From: Nemertoderma westbladi
Taxonomy: Eukaryota; Xenacoelomorpha; Nemertodermatida; Nemertodermatidae
NCBI GenBank assembly: GCA_032718475.1
Contig: JAUCBJ010008303.1
Coordinates: forward strand, 1-29,499
Direction: 5' to 3'
DNA length: 29,499 nt
The notes under the pieces were generated by a model, which was given only the letters and a program-made list of their open reading frames with translations, was not told the DNA's origin and ran no database searches. A program made the position numbers and the translations under genes. Shown here piece after piece: positions 9,466-19,900 of this stretch. The first letter of the stretch is position 1. The number at the start of each line of letters is the position of its first letter.

Positions 9466-9734
9466 GTTAGTTTTTTTAGAAATTATTTGATATATTTAAA
9501 ATTGACTTGCATTTTTATTCAATGATGAGTTCTGATTATTTTTCTTACATGTCGGACGTACGGTTCCGGTACATGATTAACCATTATTGTGTTACTGTTT
9601 TGTTAACCGTTTTATTCACGTGATGACGATGCTGCAAGTGTTAATGTGACATGGATTCGAACACCGGTCTTCCTGATTGTAATGCATTGTGTCTGATTAG
9701 AGGACACACATTATTGTAAATCTATTAATTATAG
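9466..9734 (+). other. Intron 1 of the zinc-finger gene
   Basis: The 269-bp intron begins GTTAGT and ends TTATAG, joining two phase-0 exons. It is T-rich near the acceptor and contains a tRNA-like SINE scrap at about 9640-9705. Confidence 0.7.
9640..9705 (-). mobile_element. Possible tRNA-derived SINE fragment
   Basis: On the minus strand the sequence ATTACAATCAGGAAGACC is followed by GGTGTTCGAATCC, which resembles an anticodon-arm to B-box segment of a tRNA. There is no clear acceptor stem, so it is a SINE remnant or tRNA pseudogene at best. Confidence 0.35.
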
Positions 9735-9911
9735 GTTGCTTGCGGCAAATGCGGACGGACATTTAGTATGGATAGGGTGGAACTGCACGAAACGGGATGT
9801 AAAGTTCTACCGTTGCTAGGGACGCCAGTACATAACGACAACAGATATCTATCTAGATCGACACCGAACTTAAACAACGCTAAAAATCTGAAAGGAGACA
9901 GCTGCAACACG
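9735..9911 (+). CDS. C2HC zinc-finger protein, second coding exon
   Basis: This 59-codon exon lies between a TTATAG acceptor and a strong donor, ACG|GTAAGT. It encodes a second zinc finger, ACGKCGRTFSMDRVELHETG followed by C, with the same C-x2-C-x11-H-x3-C spacing as exon 1. A Ser/Asn-rich linker containing RYLSRSTPNLNN follows. Phase-0 joining to exon 1 keeps both fingers in one frame, which supports the gene model. I found no third exon before the LTR element at 12535, so the gene either continues with unrecognised exons, has a long intron containing the element, or has been cut by it. Confidence 0.78.
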
Positions 9912-9980
9912 GTAAGTAACTGATAAGGCAGTTGATATATGTAGTAAAAATATGTGCCCATATTTTTTTTTCATGTATAC

Positions 9981-10109
9981 CAGACTTTCTGCAATTATAA
10001 CTTTTTGTTGGGCACAGCTTTTGCATAGTCGACAATGACGTCCGGGTGGGATCGAACTGGTGATTTCCGGGTTGGAAGTCTGACGTTCTAACCATTCAGC
10101 TAGCGGCTC
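9981..10109 (-). mobile_element. tRNA-derived SINE, copy 1
   Basis: On the minus strand the head starts GAGCCGC and has an A box, TAGCTGAATGG, and a B box, AGTTCGATCCC, at normal tRNA spacing around CTTCCAA, which would be a Gly-like anticodon loop. The 3' side does not pair with the 5' side as an acceptor stem, so it is not a functional tRNA gene. A tRNA-unrelated tail with GGACGTCATTG and GCTGTGCCCAACAAAA follows and is shared with the copy at 10321, which defines the family. Confidence 0.6.
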
Positions 10110-10320
10110 AGGTAAAAGACAGACCTGGAAATACCATCAGATACCTTTTATGTCCGCAATTTACCTCCTCATGGCCTCTCATCTGTCAATACCATCATAT
10201 GCTGCCATTGCGCTCAACCCTACAGTACTTGGTCGTCTTTAACCACTCGCTACAATGAAAGGGTAGTGTATTAACCATGAACCATCACGTTAATTATAGA
10301 CTCTAACTACAAATTTAAAC

Positions 10321-10420
10321 AGGTCAGAGTGTCAGACTTTCAACGCGGAGGTCACCAGTTCAACCCAACCTGGACGTCATTGCCGACTTTGCAAAGCTGT
10401 GCCCAACAAAAGCACTTATT
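10321..10420 (+). mobile_element. tRNA-derived SINE, copy 2, 5' truncated
   Basis: The sequence GTCAGACTTTCAACGCGGAG, then CACCAGTTCAACCC and the tail GGACGTCATTG and GCTGTGCCCAACAAAA matches copy 1 with scattered substitutions, in the opposite orientation. The A-box part of the head is degraded or missing. Confidence 0.55.
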
Positions 10421-12534
10421 CACCCATAACACCAAAATTATAAATTATAAATAAGACTTTCTGCTGTCATATTTCACTTTGCAGTTTACACCCATGTGAA
10501 GAATGCCAGGTTTTCACTAAAAGCCATGTTACAGATGGGCTAAATCTAACCAAAACAATAAATGAATTTAGTATCTCTACACGTTATAAAATAAAAATAA
10601 GCGCATTTTTTTGCTTTAAAACAATTAATAAGGATAAATTGTACAAAATACAAATTCTTCATATGCAAAATATTCCAATTAAATTTCGACCGAAAAGTGA
10701 AAAATCTGGTATTCTTCACATAGGCGAAATATGGAGCGAGACGGCTGCTGCAACATTGTAAGTTACAGTAACTGACGGCAGTTAACTATCAACTATCAAG
10801 AAAGTTGCTAGAACATAGGACCAGTGCAATAGTACATTTTAAAGTTGAAAGTAGCATGTTGGAAGTTTCTTGTTTGTGTGAACCTCGCCCCATAGACTAC
10901 AAGTGTTCTATCTTTTAATTAAATGTTCAAAGTTGAAAGCTGACAGGCAGATGAGTTGCTATAGTGTCCGCGTAATAGAGCTTTTTGCAATACGTGAATA
11001 TAGCTACAGTAATAACGGCAAACTATATCAATGTGGTTTAACAATGCCTGGATTTCGTGAACAATGTTTTTGAATGTTTACAGTGGGACCCTTTTTAATT
11101 ATTTGGATGTTTAAATTGTAACAAGGGGGGGGGGGGGCTTGACGCAACTCCAACACGTCTGCTGTACGTGTTGCTGTATGTGTTCCCATGGATGGTACTG
11201 CGGGGTCTGCTGACTCGTACCATAAAGCGAAAGCGTTCTAACATCTCGCATCATAAAGTCACCGGCCACATTTAGATCTACCTACATAAAAGATTAAACA
11301 TCTGCCAAATCGGGTTGTCTGCTATGTACTCATTGTATGCTGTACACTGCGTCACAATTACCGACAATGTGATTGACAGTCAATATTCCGCAAAAGAAGT
11401 TGCCAAGAAATCTAGTAACTAAGAAACAAAACAATTATCGAACCGTTTACCGCAGCTAACTATATTTCTTATTACATAATATTACTTAGTTAGCATTAAA
11501 TTAGAATAACAATGTAATAATGATATACTCGTGTAGGCAGAGGCATACTAAACGTGTTTGTTGTAATAGCTTAAGTATTAGTTGGGATGTCAAGCAGAAA
11601 TATTTTCTTTGATTATTTAATTTAATATTGTATTATTTAAAGTCATCAAAATTCAGTCATTTAATAAATAATTTAATTCCGAATAAGTCTCAATACAACC
11701 CGTTCAATAGAATGCTAATTGAGGTACTGTAGTTATTTATGCTTCTTTTCTAAATATTAGCACCGGGCCGGCGTGAGATAAAGTCCTACTTTATATATTT
11801 ATTATTATTGTTGTTATGGTACTACAGTAGTATTGAATACAGAAAATGTGCGAGATTTTTCTCAATTTTAAGACTATGTTTAAGACCTTGTGTCTAATCC
11901 ATTCCATACATACTATACTAGCACAGTTTTGTAATTATTTTGTTATTGTCTATTATATTGATATCTCTTAATAATCTTTTATTTTGCCAATAGCTACATA
12001 ATTAAAAAATTAAGGAAAATTTTCGTCTGACTATCCAACTAATTAATTTTTATTATATAATATTACTATTAGTATATCTTGTAACAGACGTACCGTACTG
12101 TACTGTATCAATGCTTAAACATACACCTGATTACATTAATTACATCTATTGTAGCACGACTATATAATAATAATGAATATCCCACCCCCGATTAATGAGG
12201 TAAGCAGTAGTAAGTATTCTTTAGAAAAGAACCATATGGCCTACATAGAACTGATGAACAATAATGTGCTAATTACTTGTAGGCCTACTTTGATAAATTA
12301 CTGTACTGTAGGCCTATAGATATATATATATATATATCTACTATCGGGCAGTGTTACTGTAAGATCCTATCCAAACAAAACCATTTAATACCGGTACGCA
12401 AAAGCGAAACAAAACTATAAGTATAATTTTATTAACTAAATTTAAGTTGACAGTACGTGTACGAAGCGTGATCACGTGATCTTGACAAATTTTAACATTA
12501 TTGGAGGTGATTTGTTCGATAAGCAGACAGCGAG
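10421..12534. other. AT-rich DNA, intron or intergenic, nothing recognised
   Basis: No coding exon was recognised here. Visible low-complexity features are a run of 13 G at 11125-11137, a (TA)n run near 12318-12337, two TAGGCCTA palindromes at 12280-12287 and 12309-12316, and a 12-bp palindrome GATCACGTGATC at 12470-12481. Confidence 0.5.
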
Positions 12535-13722
12535 TGTTCGCGCTTTCAGACCTTTGGCAGTTTAACCCGCCAAATTAGGATGTCTTCTAGATAATAAATC
12601 ACTTTTAGCCTCTGACAAGTATTTGATTCACTACACTAGTCGAAACCAATCTGTGCGCGATCATTCACCCGCTGGATATACCCGGGAGATTGGGTTCGAC
12701 GGCTTAATCTTATTGCTATGTAAGCCTAATGTATTATTCGACTGACAGTATTATATAATCTCTGACAATATTATTCACCTTCGGGGAATATTAACAGTTC
12801 CTTTAGGACGTGGCGCTCTATCTATATAAACAGAGTTATGACTTAAACTACTCACAACGATATGGCTTAGTTATAATTCACATATATGGCGCATTCTTTA
12901 GGAAATGCTTCGTTATCAGTCTCACTCATACACAATGCTGCACAATACTGCACACTGATCTGCCGATCTTCACTGATTTTAGTCACATATAAAAGGAACA
13001 CGGACCGACTCATGTAGGGTCTATCAAATAACATTAGATTCACTTCAAACCACTTTAACATAAGTCACACATCATAAGTTATATGTAACCTTTCTCTCTT
13101 ACCTTCGGTATATCAAGAATATTGGGTTTCGGGGTTATTTATCGTTATTCCAAATATAATAATTCATCAACCATATTATGAAGAACTGACAGTAAATAGC
13201 AGTATAACAATATAAAAGTATGCACAGGTATGTTTGATTAGGTATGTTGAGTTGCATGAGTTGTGACAATCAGTCAGTTTTGTTATGATAACGGATATAT
13301 GTCCTTATAATTAAGCCTACTAGTGTAAGGCAGAGCCGTTCTTCCTGGCTTAGAATCACCAACAACACTAAAAACTGATAAGAATAACTATAAGAATACC
13401 AGCTACCCTTATTCTACAAAGATCTCACCCACCACAGAGAATGAGCATACAGATAGGAAATTCAGTTCAGTAGATCTGTGATAGGTCAAAATCAAAACCA
13501 ACTCAAATCCTATTGGCAGATACAGAAAGCAGGGCTATGGGGCAACCTTCCCAAGCTGGTTGGACGATCGAACATAGCCCAGATCCCTTCGTACAGCAAA
13601 TCAGCCAATCAGCCGGTAGCTTGCACTATTCGAGCTAGAGATCCCTTTTAGAGTATTCCAGCGCCTTGGGGGGAACTGGTTAGCAAAGCAAACGAATCAG
13701 TTATCCCACAAAAGCTTTTACA
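12535..13722 (-). repeat. 3' LTR of the BEL/Pao element
   Basis: It is bounded by TGTTCG and TTTTACA on the plus strand and matches 23531-24718 almost throughout. By eye I count about four substitutions and two small compensating indel clusters (near 13066-13080 and 13325-13345), so both LTRs are 1188 bp. A plus-strand TATAAAAGG lies near 12988, pointing opposite to gag. Confidence 0.95.
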
Positions 13723-13730
13723 CCGCTCCC
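13723..13730 (-). promoter_or_regulatory. Polypurine-tract-like sequence
   Basis: On the minus strand CTGGGAGCGG directly precedes the start of the 3' LTR (TGTAAAAG). A purine run in this position primes plus-strand DNA synthesis in LTR elements, and it confirms the minus-strand orientation of the element. Confidence 0.55.
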
Positions 13731-13800
13731 AGAAAATGGGATTTAAGTCTATAAAATATACAAAATCACAGTTTCTAAAATACGAGAATACTCTAAACAG

Positions 13801-15282
13801 TTAGTCTTTCTTGCGCAGACGGCGTTTACGCAGTTTTTTAAAGCTAGCAAGAGTCTTTTTCTCTTTGGGGCGAGCCACTTTACAAGGAGGGCTATAACTC
13901 CTGGGTGAAGGGTGCAATATGATTGCATCAGAAGGCGTGGGATTATAGTCGGGGTATCCGCCGTTTCAATATGTTTCTCCTCGAGCTGATTTTCCTCCGC
14001 TCATCGTTGGATACGTTCGTCTAAAACTCTCGCCGAGAATAGGGTCGTCCAAGTTCAATATCGTCTTAGAGACTATGGATTTCCCAATCGAACTGGGATA
14101 AAGCCAATCCGTTTACCGCTTGGACTTGCTGTTATAATTTAGGTTTATCTGCGCAAACGTAGATTTCTTTTCTGATCTTTGTAGAATAGCGTCTATCTCT
14201 TTTCGTACAACGCTCTCCTCCACCTTGATGACAGGTGGTATCGTGTTAAACGGGAACGATTCCGATTATACGATTGAATGGCGATATCGGGTGCCCGTGC
14301 CCCAATCCGGCCAGGTAAGATGGGCGGATATTTAGGGAGCCCACAACCTGAGTGCCACCGACTAACGGTTCGGGTAACACTGGATCTCTGAACGGTAAGT
14401 ACAGCTCGGGAGGATCCGTAATACTATTAGGATCGAGAGTTTGAGGTATCACTTGGGAATGAGGAGGTCTGACCGAGTATTCCGGAACTCTGATCATGGG
14501 TTTATTCAATGATCGCTTAAGGCGCGCGACCGTAGGTGATACGTCGAAAAGGTTTCGCTCGAAACTCCCATAAGTATATCGCGTAAAACTGTGTTTAGCG
14601 CAACGTCTCCGCGGATGTTTATGCCTTTCGATTTGCTGGTTAGGTCTGGGGCATTCGTCACAGTAATACCAAAGACGCACGTCTTGAAGGGGAAACGCGG
14701 GTGATCGCTCTCCAGTTTTACAATATTCCTCCATCTGTTCGAAGCTATCTGGAACGACAGGTAGCGGTCGATCGGCGGTAAGATACATCATCGTAAAATA
14801 GAGCCGTTTGAGTTCCATCATAGGATCTGGATGTATACCTTGAGGATATCGAGTTTCGAGGTTTTGTTGACTGGCAACATTGAGATAGGTCTCTCTTAGG
14901 AATTCTAGATAATCGTTGAAACCGTTACGTTTATCAGGTTCTTCAACGTCTTCTCTTTCGAGTTTGTTTCGAATAGGATTTTCGCATTAGAATTTTGGTT
15001 TATCGTTTCGACTCCTCTGGGTAGGATATGTTCGACATAGTCCGTATCGTGTAAATCGATAGAATGGTCAATGGTTAAGAAGTCCATATACATACCATTA
15101 CAATGCGTGTAGCGAGCGGTGAATTTTCCATAGTCCAATTCACGCGTAAGTTACTTCCAGGAAATCGTAGGTTCGATATAACAACCATCATCCTTCGTAG
15201 TAGTTGGACTAGTATCACCGCGTATCAAGCTATCAACAAACGCTTGAATGTAGATTATATCGCTCCCTGATACCAAGACCAT
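13801..15282 (-). pseudogene. Decayed coding region of unknown function between gag-pro and the 3' LTR
   Basis: From an ATG at 15282 a coherent protein-like sequence of about 490 codons can be followed to a TAA at 13801-13803, but it is broken. Breaks seen: TAA at 15151-15153, a frameshift between about 14960 and 14990, an opposite frameshift near 14250-14256, TAA at 14113-14115 and TGA at 13966-13968. The two frameshifts cancel, so the last part is back in the starting frame. Visible features are LTRELDYGKFTARYTHCNG early on, DYLEFLRETYLNVA, a Cys/His patch YYCDECPRP with a following HKHPRRRCAKH, a proline-rich middle, and a very basic C-terminus, KKLRKRRLRKKD. No signal peptide or membrane segment is seen, so it is not a typical env gene. 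It is not recognisable as integrase or reverse transcriptase. It could be a captured host or viral gene; I cannot name it. Confidence 0.65.
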
Positions 15283-16960
15283 CTTCTATCAACTCCGTCA
15301 TATCTGCTATATATGAGTTTATTAATATTATAATGAGTTTATATTAAAGGCCAGCGAGCGTCGCTGCCTACCCCAATCCGCCCCCGGACAGTGCGAGATC
15401 CTCAGCACCGATGTGTCGTCGCCGCTGTACTTTCGCCAACGACGTAGCCGCACAACGACAACGACAACCGGTACAAGTCACTCGACTGTCCGTCCCAAAG
15501 GCTTAGATACACCTCAGGTTCTTACTGGAGAGTTAGGGTTACTTTCACAATTGCGACTCACTACTGTAAACACACCTTAGTAGTAACATTCGCCTATAAA
15601 CTCACAAATACCACACACACAACTTGTCATAAATTACACACATTCGGGCCATTTGTCTGTTAGTCAATGCCTTCCAGAATGTCACTGTATTATTATGTAT
15701 CCTTGGATACTAGCAGTGCGCTATTTATTCCCTATGCTATTCAATGGGACAAGCTTTCTATTGTTCTTTTAACTCAATTCTAATTCTAGCGTGGTTGTTG
15801 CTATGGTGACATTATGTAAAGCTAGCGGTAGAATTAGGGTAATTCCAATGCATACAGATCTGGGATGTTATTTAATAGTAATTCTTTAATAGTCAATGTC
15901 CTGTTTTATACATGACTTTATGAATTTTATCGGCTATTGACTATGTTTGGGAGACTTTCGTACACGCATACGCATAATAATATAAATCTCCGCTCCCTTG
16001 ATCTATTAATTAATGGAATTTTGGGAATGTTATAAATTGCGTAAAATGGCAATTTATTAAATTCATTAAAAGACATGAATTTAAATTTATTCCCTGAAAT
16101 TTTATTATTTGATAATTAAATTGACATATTTTGATTCTAGAACATGTCTGGGGACACAAGATCCTTAACTCTATGAAAATTGTCCTTTTAAGAATATCGG
16201 TAAATGCTACGATATCTTAATTGACTAGAATTGTTGAAGGATCTGAATTTTACAGATTTTGACTTATTAGATTTGCAAATATTAAATAATTAATATTTGA
16301 GATGGGCACCGATTTATTCCAGAACTTGTCTGGGGACGTTAACCACTGATTCTATAATTTGTCTTTCAAGTATATCGGTGGGTGCCGCGATATCTTAATC
16401 GACTAGAATTACAGATGGTCAAAGGGTTTAACAGATTTATTTTGCGTTATACGCTACTGTTAAAGGGACATCACGCTACTATATGTATTATTTAATATAC
16501 GGTATGAGAGCAATATCGCACGAAGCAATGTCAGTGTGAAGAGGCAAGTCGTTTCCAAGGTCTACCCAGAGCTTGGTTTAGCCGAGACACGAGGATCTGA
16601 ACTTTGCATTCCTAATACTCTGCCTACCAATAATACTTTAATATAGTAGTGGCTTTATTGTACTTTAATAAGTACGGACATTTCATCTTACTGTAGTCAC
16701 GTATTTATAATATGATACGGACAGTAAGGAAAGAGAAAAAGAACTATTTCTTGCCGTCGCATTAAATATAATATATACGTAATTAAGTAATAAACGCGAA
16801 TATATATTGCACTAATCTACTAAATAATCGCTAAAATAACATTCTACTGAATAAAATTAAAGAAAACGATTATAATAAAATTACATAGTAATACATACAG
16901 AAATATAAAAATAATAAAATAATATAAAATAATAGAGTCACACACCCACTCCATATGTTG
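15283..16960. other. Non-coding gap inside the LTR element
   Basis: A GC-rich patch at about 15350-15500 is followed by AT-rich sequence. Apart from a diverged tandem duplication at 16132-16445, no coding signal is visible. In a complete BEL/Pao element this part would encode integrase, so it marks a large loss or replacement. Confidence 0.5.
16132..16445. repeat. Diverged tandem duplication, period about 182 bp
   Basis: Two blocks share TGTCTGGGGAC, ATATCGGT and GATATCTTAAT followed by GACTAGAATT in the same order. The TCTGGGGAC motif recurs 182 bp later (about 16147 and 16329). The copies differ by many substitutions, so the duplication is older than the last transposition of the element. 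Confidence 0.7.
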
Positions 16961-19900
16961 TTACGTTATGGAGTCCCTAGATGTTTGAAGGATTAGGGAG
17001 GTGGTCGTGGGAAGAGAATCTTGCCTTCCACAGTTTCCGGAGAGTCCTCCATTCCCTTCCGGTAAACACAAACGACCGACTGGGTGATTGAGCCGCTGCA
17101 TCCCGAATACAATTCCAGGTTTCCTCTTCGTCCTGGAATAGTGACGATAGAAACATCGCTCAAAGTATATGACGGCGTTACAAAGCCGATTCCAGGAGCT
17201 ATAGTGGTCCGTCGCTCCCTGCAGGAGAGGTAAGAGTCCCTGCGAGACGTCTGATGTTCCAGAGCTCCAATCGCTCCCTCCGATCTTCTTGAAGGATCCA
17301 CTCGCGGTGGGGAGGTCCAGATCCACGGCGTCGTCCCTGGCAATATGTAATACCGACAGATCTATCCCGGGTTCAAATAACTCCGATCCACCCGTCCGGG
17401 TTTTAGTTTTGACTTTCTCCGCTCCCTTGGCTGGTCTAATCTCAGTCGGAGTAAGATGGGGAGGCCATTCATCCTCCTTACTCAGGAAGTCGGGTTCACC
17501 TAACCGGTCTGTAGTATCTGTCAGTTCTTGAGGAGTTGCTCCTCTGGAAGCGATGTCAGTTGGATTAAACTGCTTGGGGCAATATCTCCATTGATCTACA
17601 TTGGAGCTAAGATTGTCATTATCTGAGGAGTGTGGTGTTCCCTCAGTTGGGTCGTCTCCCTCACTAGTATCATCTTCCCATTTACTCACCTGGCGGACGC
17701 GATCTTGAAGCAGTCTTTCTCTGAGCGTTCTTCGGGAAGGTCCGGTAAGGTACCAACCTACTCTAGTTCTTACCGCATAGGTCTGAAGTGGTTGCGGTTG
17801 AGCAGGTCGTTTCTCCAATGTCTCCAGCGCCTCATGCGCGTTTTGACCGATTAATATTTGTACTCCAGGATAATCGGTGTCGAATCTAGGGATGTTAAGT
17901 TGTTGGACATGATCATCTTCGTCCCAATTATAAGGTTCCACTTGGGTGGTAGCGAAGTTCTTTATTGCCACCATTTTGACTGACCTTATACTGTATTCTC
18001 CTAGTTTATCCTGTGGAGTGGACAACTCACCTATATAATAGTCGGCAGCTACAGTAGAATTCCAAACCTGCATGATCCCTGACATGTTTAGCTTGGTTCG
18101 GAACTTGGGTTGTCCAGCAAAGATGACTTCGGCTAGTTCTTTATCGATGAATGTTCCTGTGCTACCGGAGTCCAGGAGGGCGTTCACTATATAGCTCTTC
18201 TGAGGTCCGTGGACCCGTAACTGGACTACAGGAAATTCTCGGATTCCTATATTGGAAGTTGGCGTTTTCCAAGATGGTTGTTGATCAGAAGTAGTTAAGG
18301 TAAGGTCGCTGTCTGTGTCTTTCTCATGCACGAGTGCTCGATACACTGCGGTGGTGTTTATTAGGTAACAGGATTCGTTTTGGTCGGAGAACTCGTCCGT
18401 ATAGAATCCTTCCATCTCAGATTGATCAGTGTCGTTCACATCACTAAATTGGACATGTAGTTCGGACTCACTTACCTGACTCGGACTATTTCGTTCGAAT
18501 TCCGTGTGCAACAAGATATGATGTTTTGCGCCGCACTTTGCACACCTTGCGTCGGAGTAACAGGTTCGCCGTTGGTCTCCTCGTCTGAGGCAATTATAAC
18601 ACAACCGCTTATCCCACATGACTTCACGTCTATCCTTTAGTGATTTCCTCAGGAATTTATCACACGCATTTAAACGGTGGGGCCCGTCGCACAGCACACA
18701 TTTCGGCTTGATGTTACTTACTTTAACCTGTGCTATGTGGTGCACACTTGTTCTTTCCTCGGGCTTTCTCACCTGAATTCTTTTAGGAGACGTAGGAGGG
18801 GTTTTTTGTACCGGTTCCCTTCTGTCATTGGGTCGAGACTTGGATTTACTTACCTGATCTTTAGGCGTTTTATTGACATAAGATCTTTCAGTGTCTTTCC
18901 CGCTATCCTCTCCTTGAGAAGTCTGGCTTTCGCCGTTGTCTGTATAACACACTGGTGTTACCCTTCTCCTAGAAACGGGTTTCTCACTTACCTTGTTTTC
19001 CAGTGTCTTCTCTCTGGACTGCCTTAGGAGCTGTAATTTCACTTCTCCATCTAAGAATGACATGAGATCAGCCATGGTAGGGTCTCGTCGTTGTTGTTCC
19101 ATCATATATAACACTTTCTTGTCCCAGCGTGTACCTACTCCACCCTTCGGTAAAGTAGAAGCCACTGCTCTAATAACCATAGCACTCTGATACTCATGAG
19201 ACTTACCTAGCCAATCTAATTGTCTGCAGATCTCCTGAATTTCATCGGAAAACTCTATAATCCCGCTGCTAATAAACTTTCGGGGCGCTACCAACTTTGC
19301 ATACAAATACCCAGCTATGTTATTCCTATTACCATACCTGATGTTTAGTGTATCCCAAACTTGTCTTAATCCGTCTGGATGTCCAATAAACCTTAACGCC
19401 ATTAACTTGGGAGATTCTTCCAAGCACTCGATGAGGAATCTAAGTTTCTCTCCATTAGATAGTACAGAGTTCTGTATGTTATCTTTGTAATATTCATTAA
19501 AAGGTAACCATCCCATCTCATCTCCACTGAACTTGACGATCTCTCCCACCTTCACCGCTTGCCGGGCTTCGGTTCTAGCCATTTGACGCGTAAAACTTTC
19601 TTGGGCCATCGTATTATTGAATAGAGAATTATCGGTATATAAGTTTCTCGGATTATTATCAAGTCTAGATGAGATATCATTATCAACAGGTTTATAATTA
19701 CCCTTAATAGGGTTTACTATAGGAGTTTCTGCTTCTCTAGCAGTATATATGCGTGTAGGCTCCACACCTTGCGCATGAGATACTTCAGACCTAACAGGTT
19801 GACACATTGTTACAGGGGGTGGTGTTATACCCCTTTGTGTATTTATTAATTTATCGCGTTCTAGCGCGATACTTTGCTGCACTTCTTGCAACTCAAGCCT

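Noticed and set aside
10035-10109. tRNA-Gly gene
   Set aside because: The A and B boxes fit, but the acceptor and anticodon stems do not pair, and a SINE tail follows.
12470-12481. Palindrome GATCACGTGATC near the LTR
   Set aside because: A single short E-box-like palindrome without a nearby gene start; chance is a sufficient explanation.
12810-13061. Small ORFs inside the LTRs, repeated at 23806-24057
   Set aside because: They recur only because the LTRs are duplicated; no family features are visible and the strand is not consistent with gag.
16993-17343. 116-codon minus-strand ORF overlapping the end of the gag-protease ORF
   Set aside because: Tested as the missing integrase in another frame; no HHCC or DDE pattern is visible, and it looks like a shadow frame.
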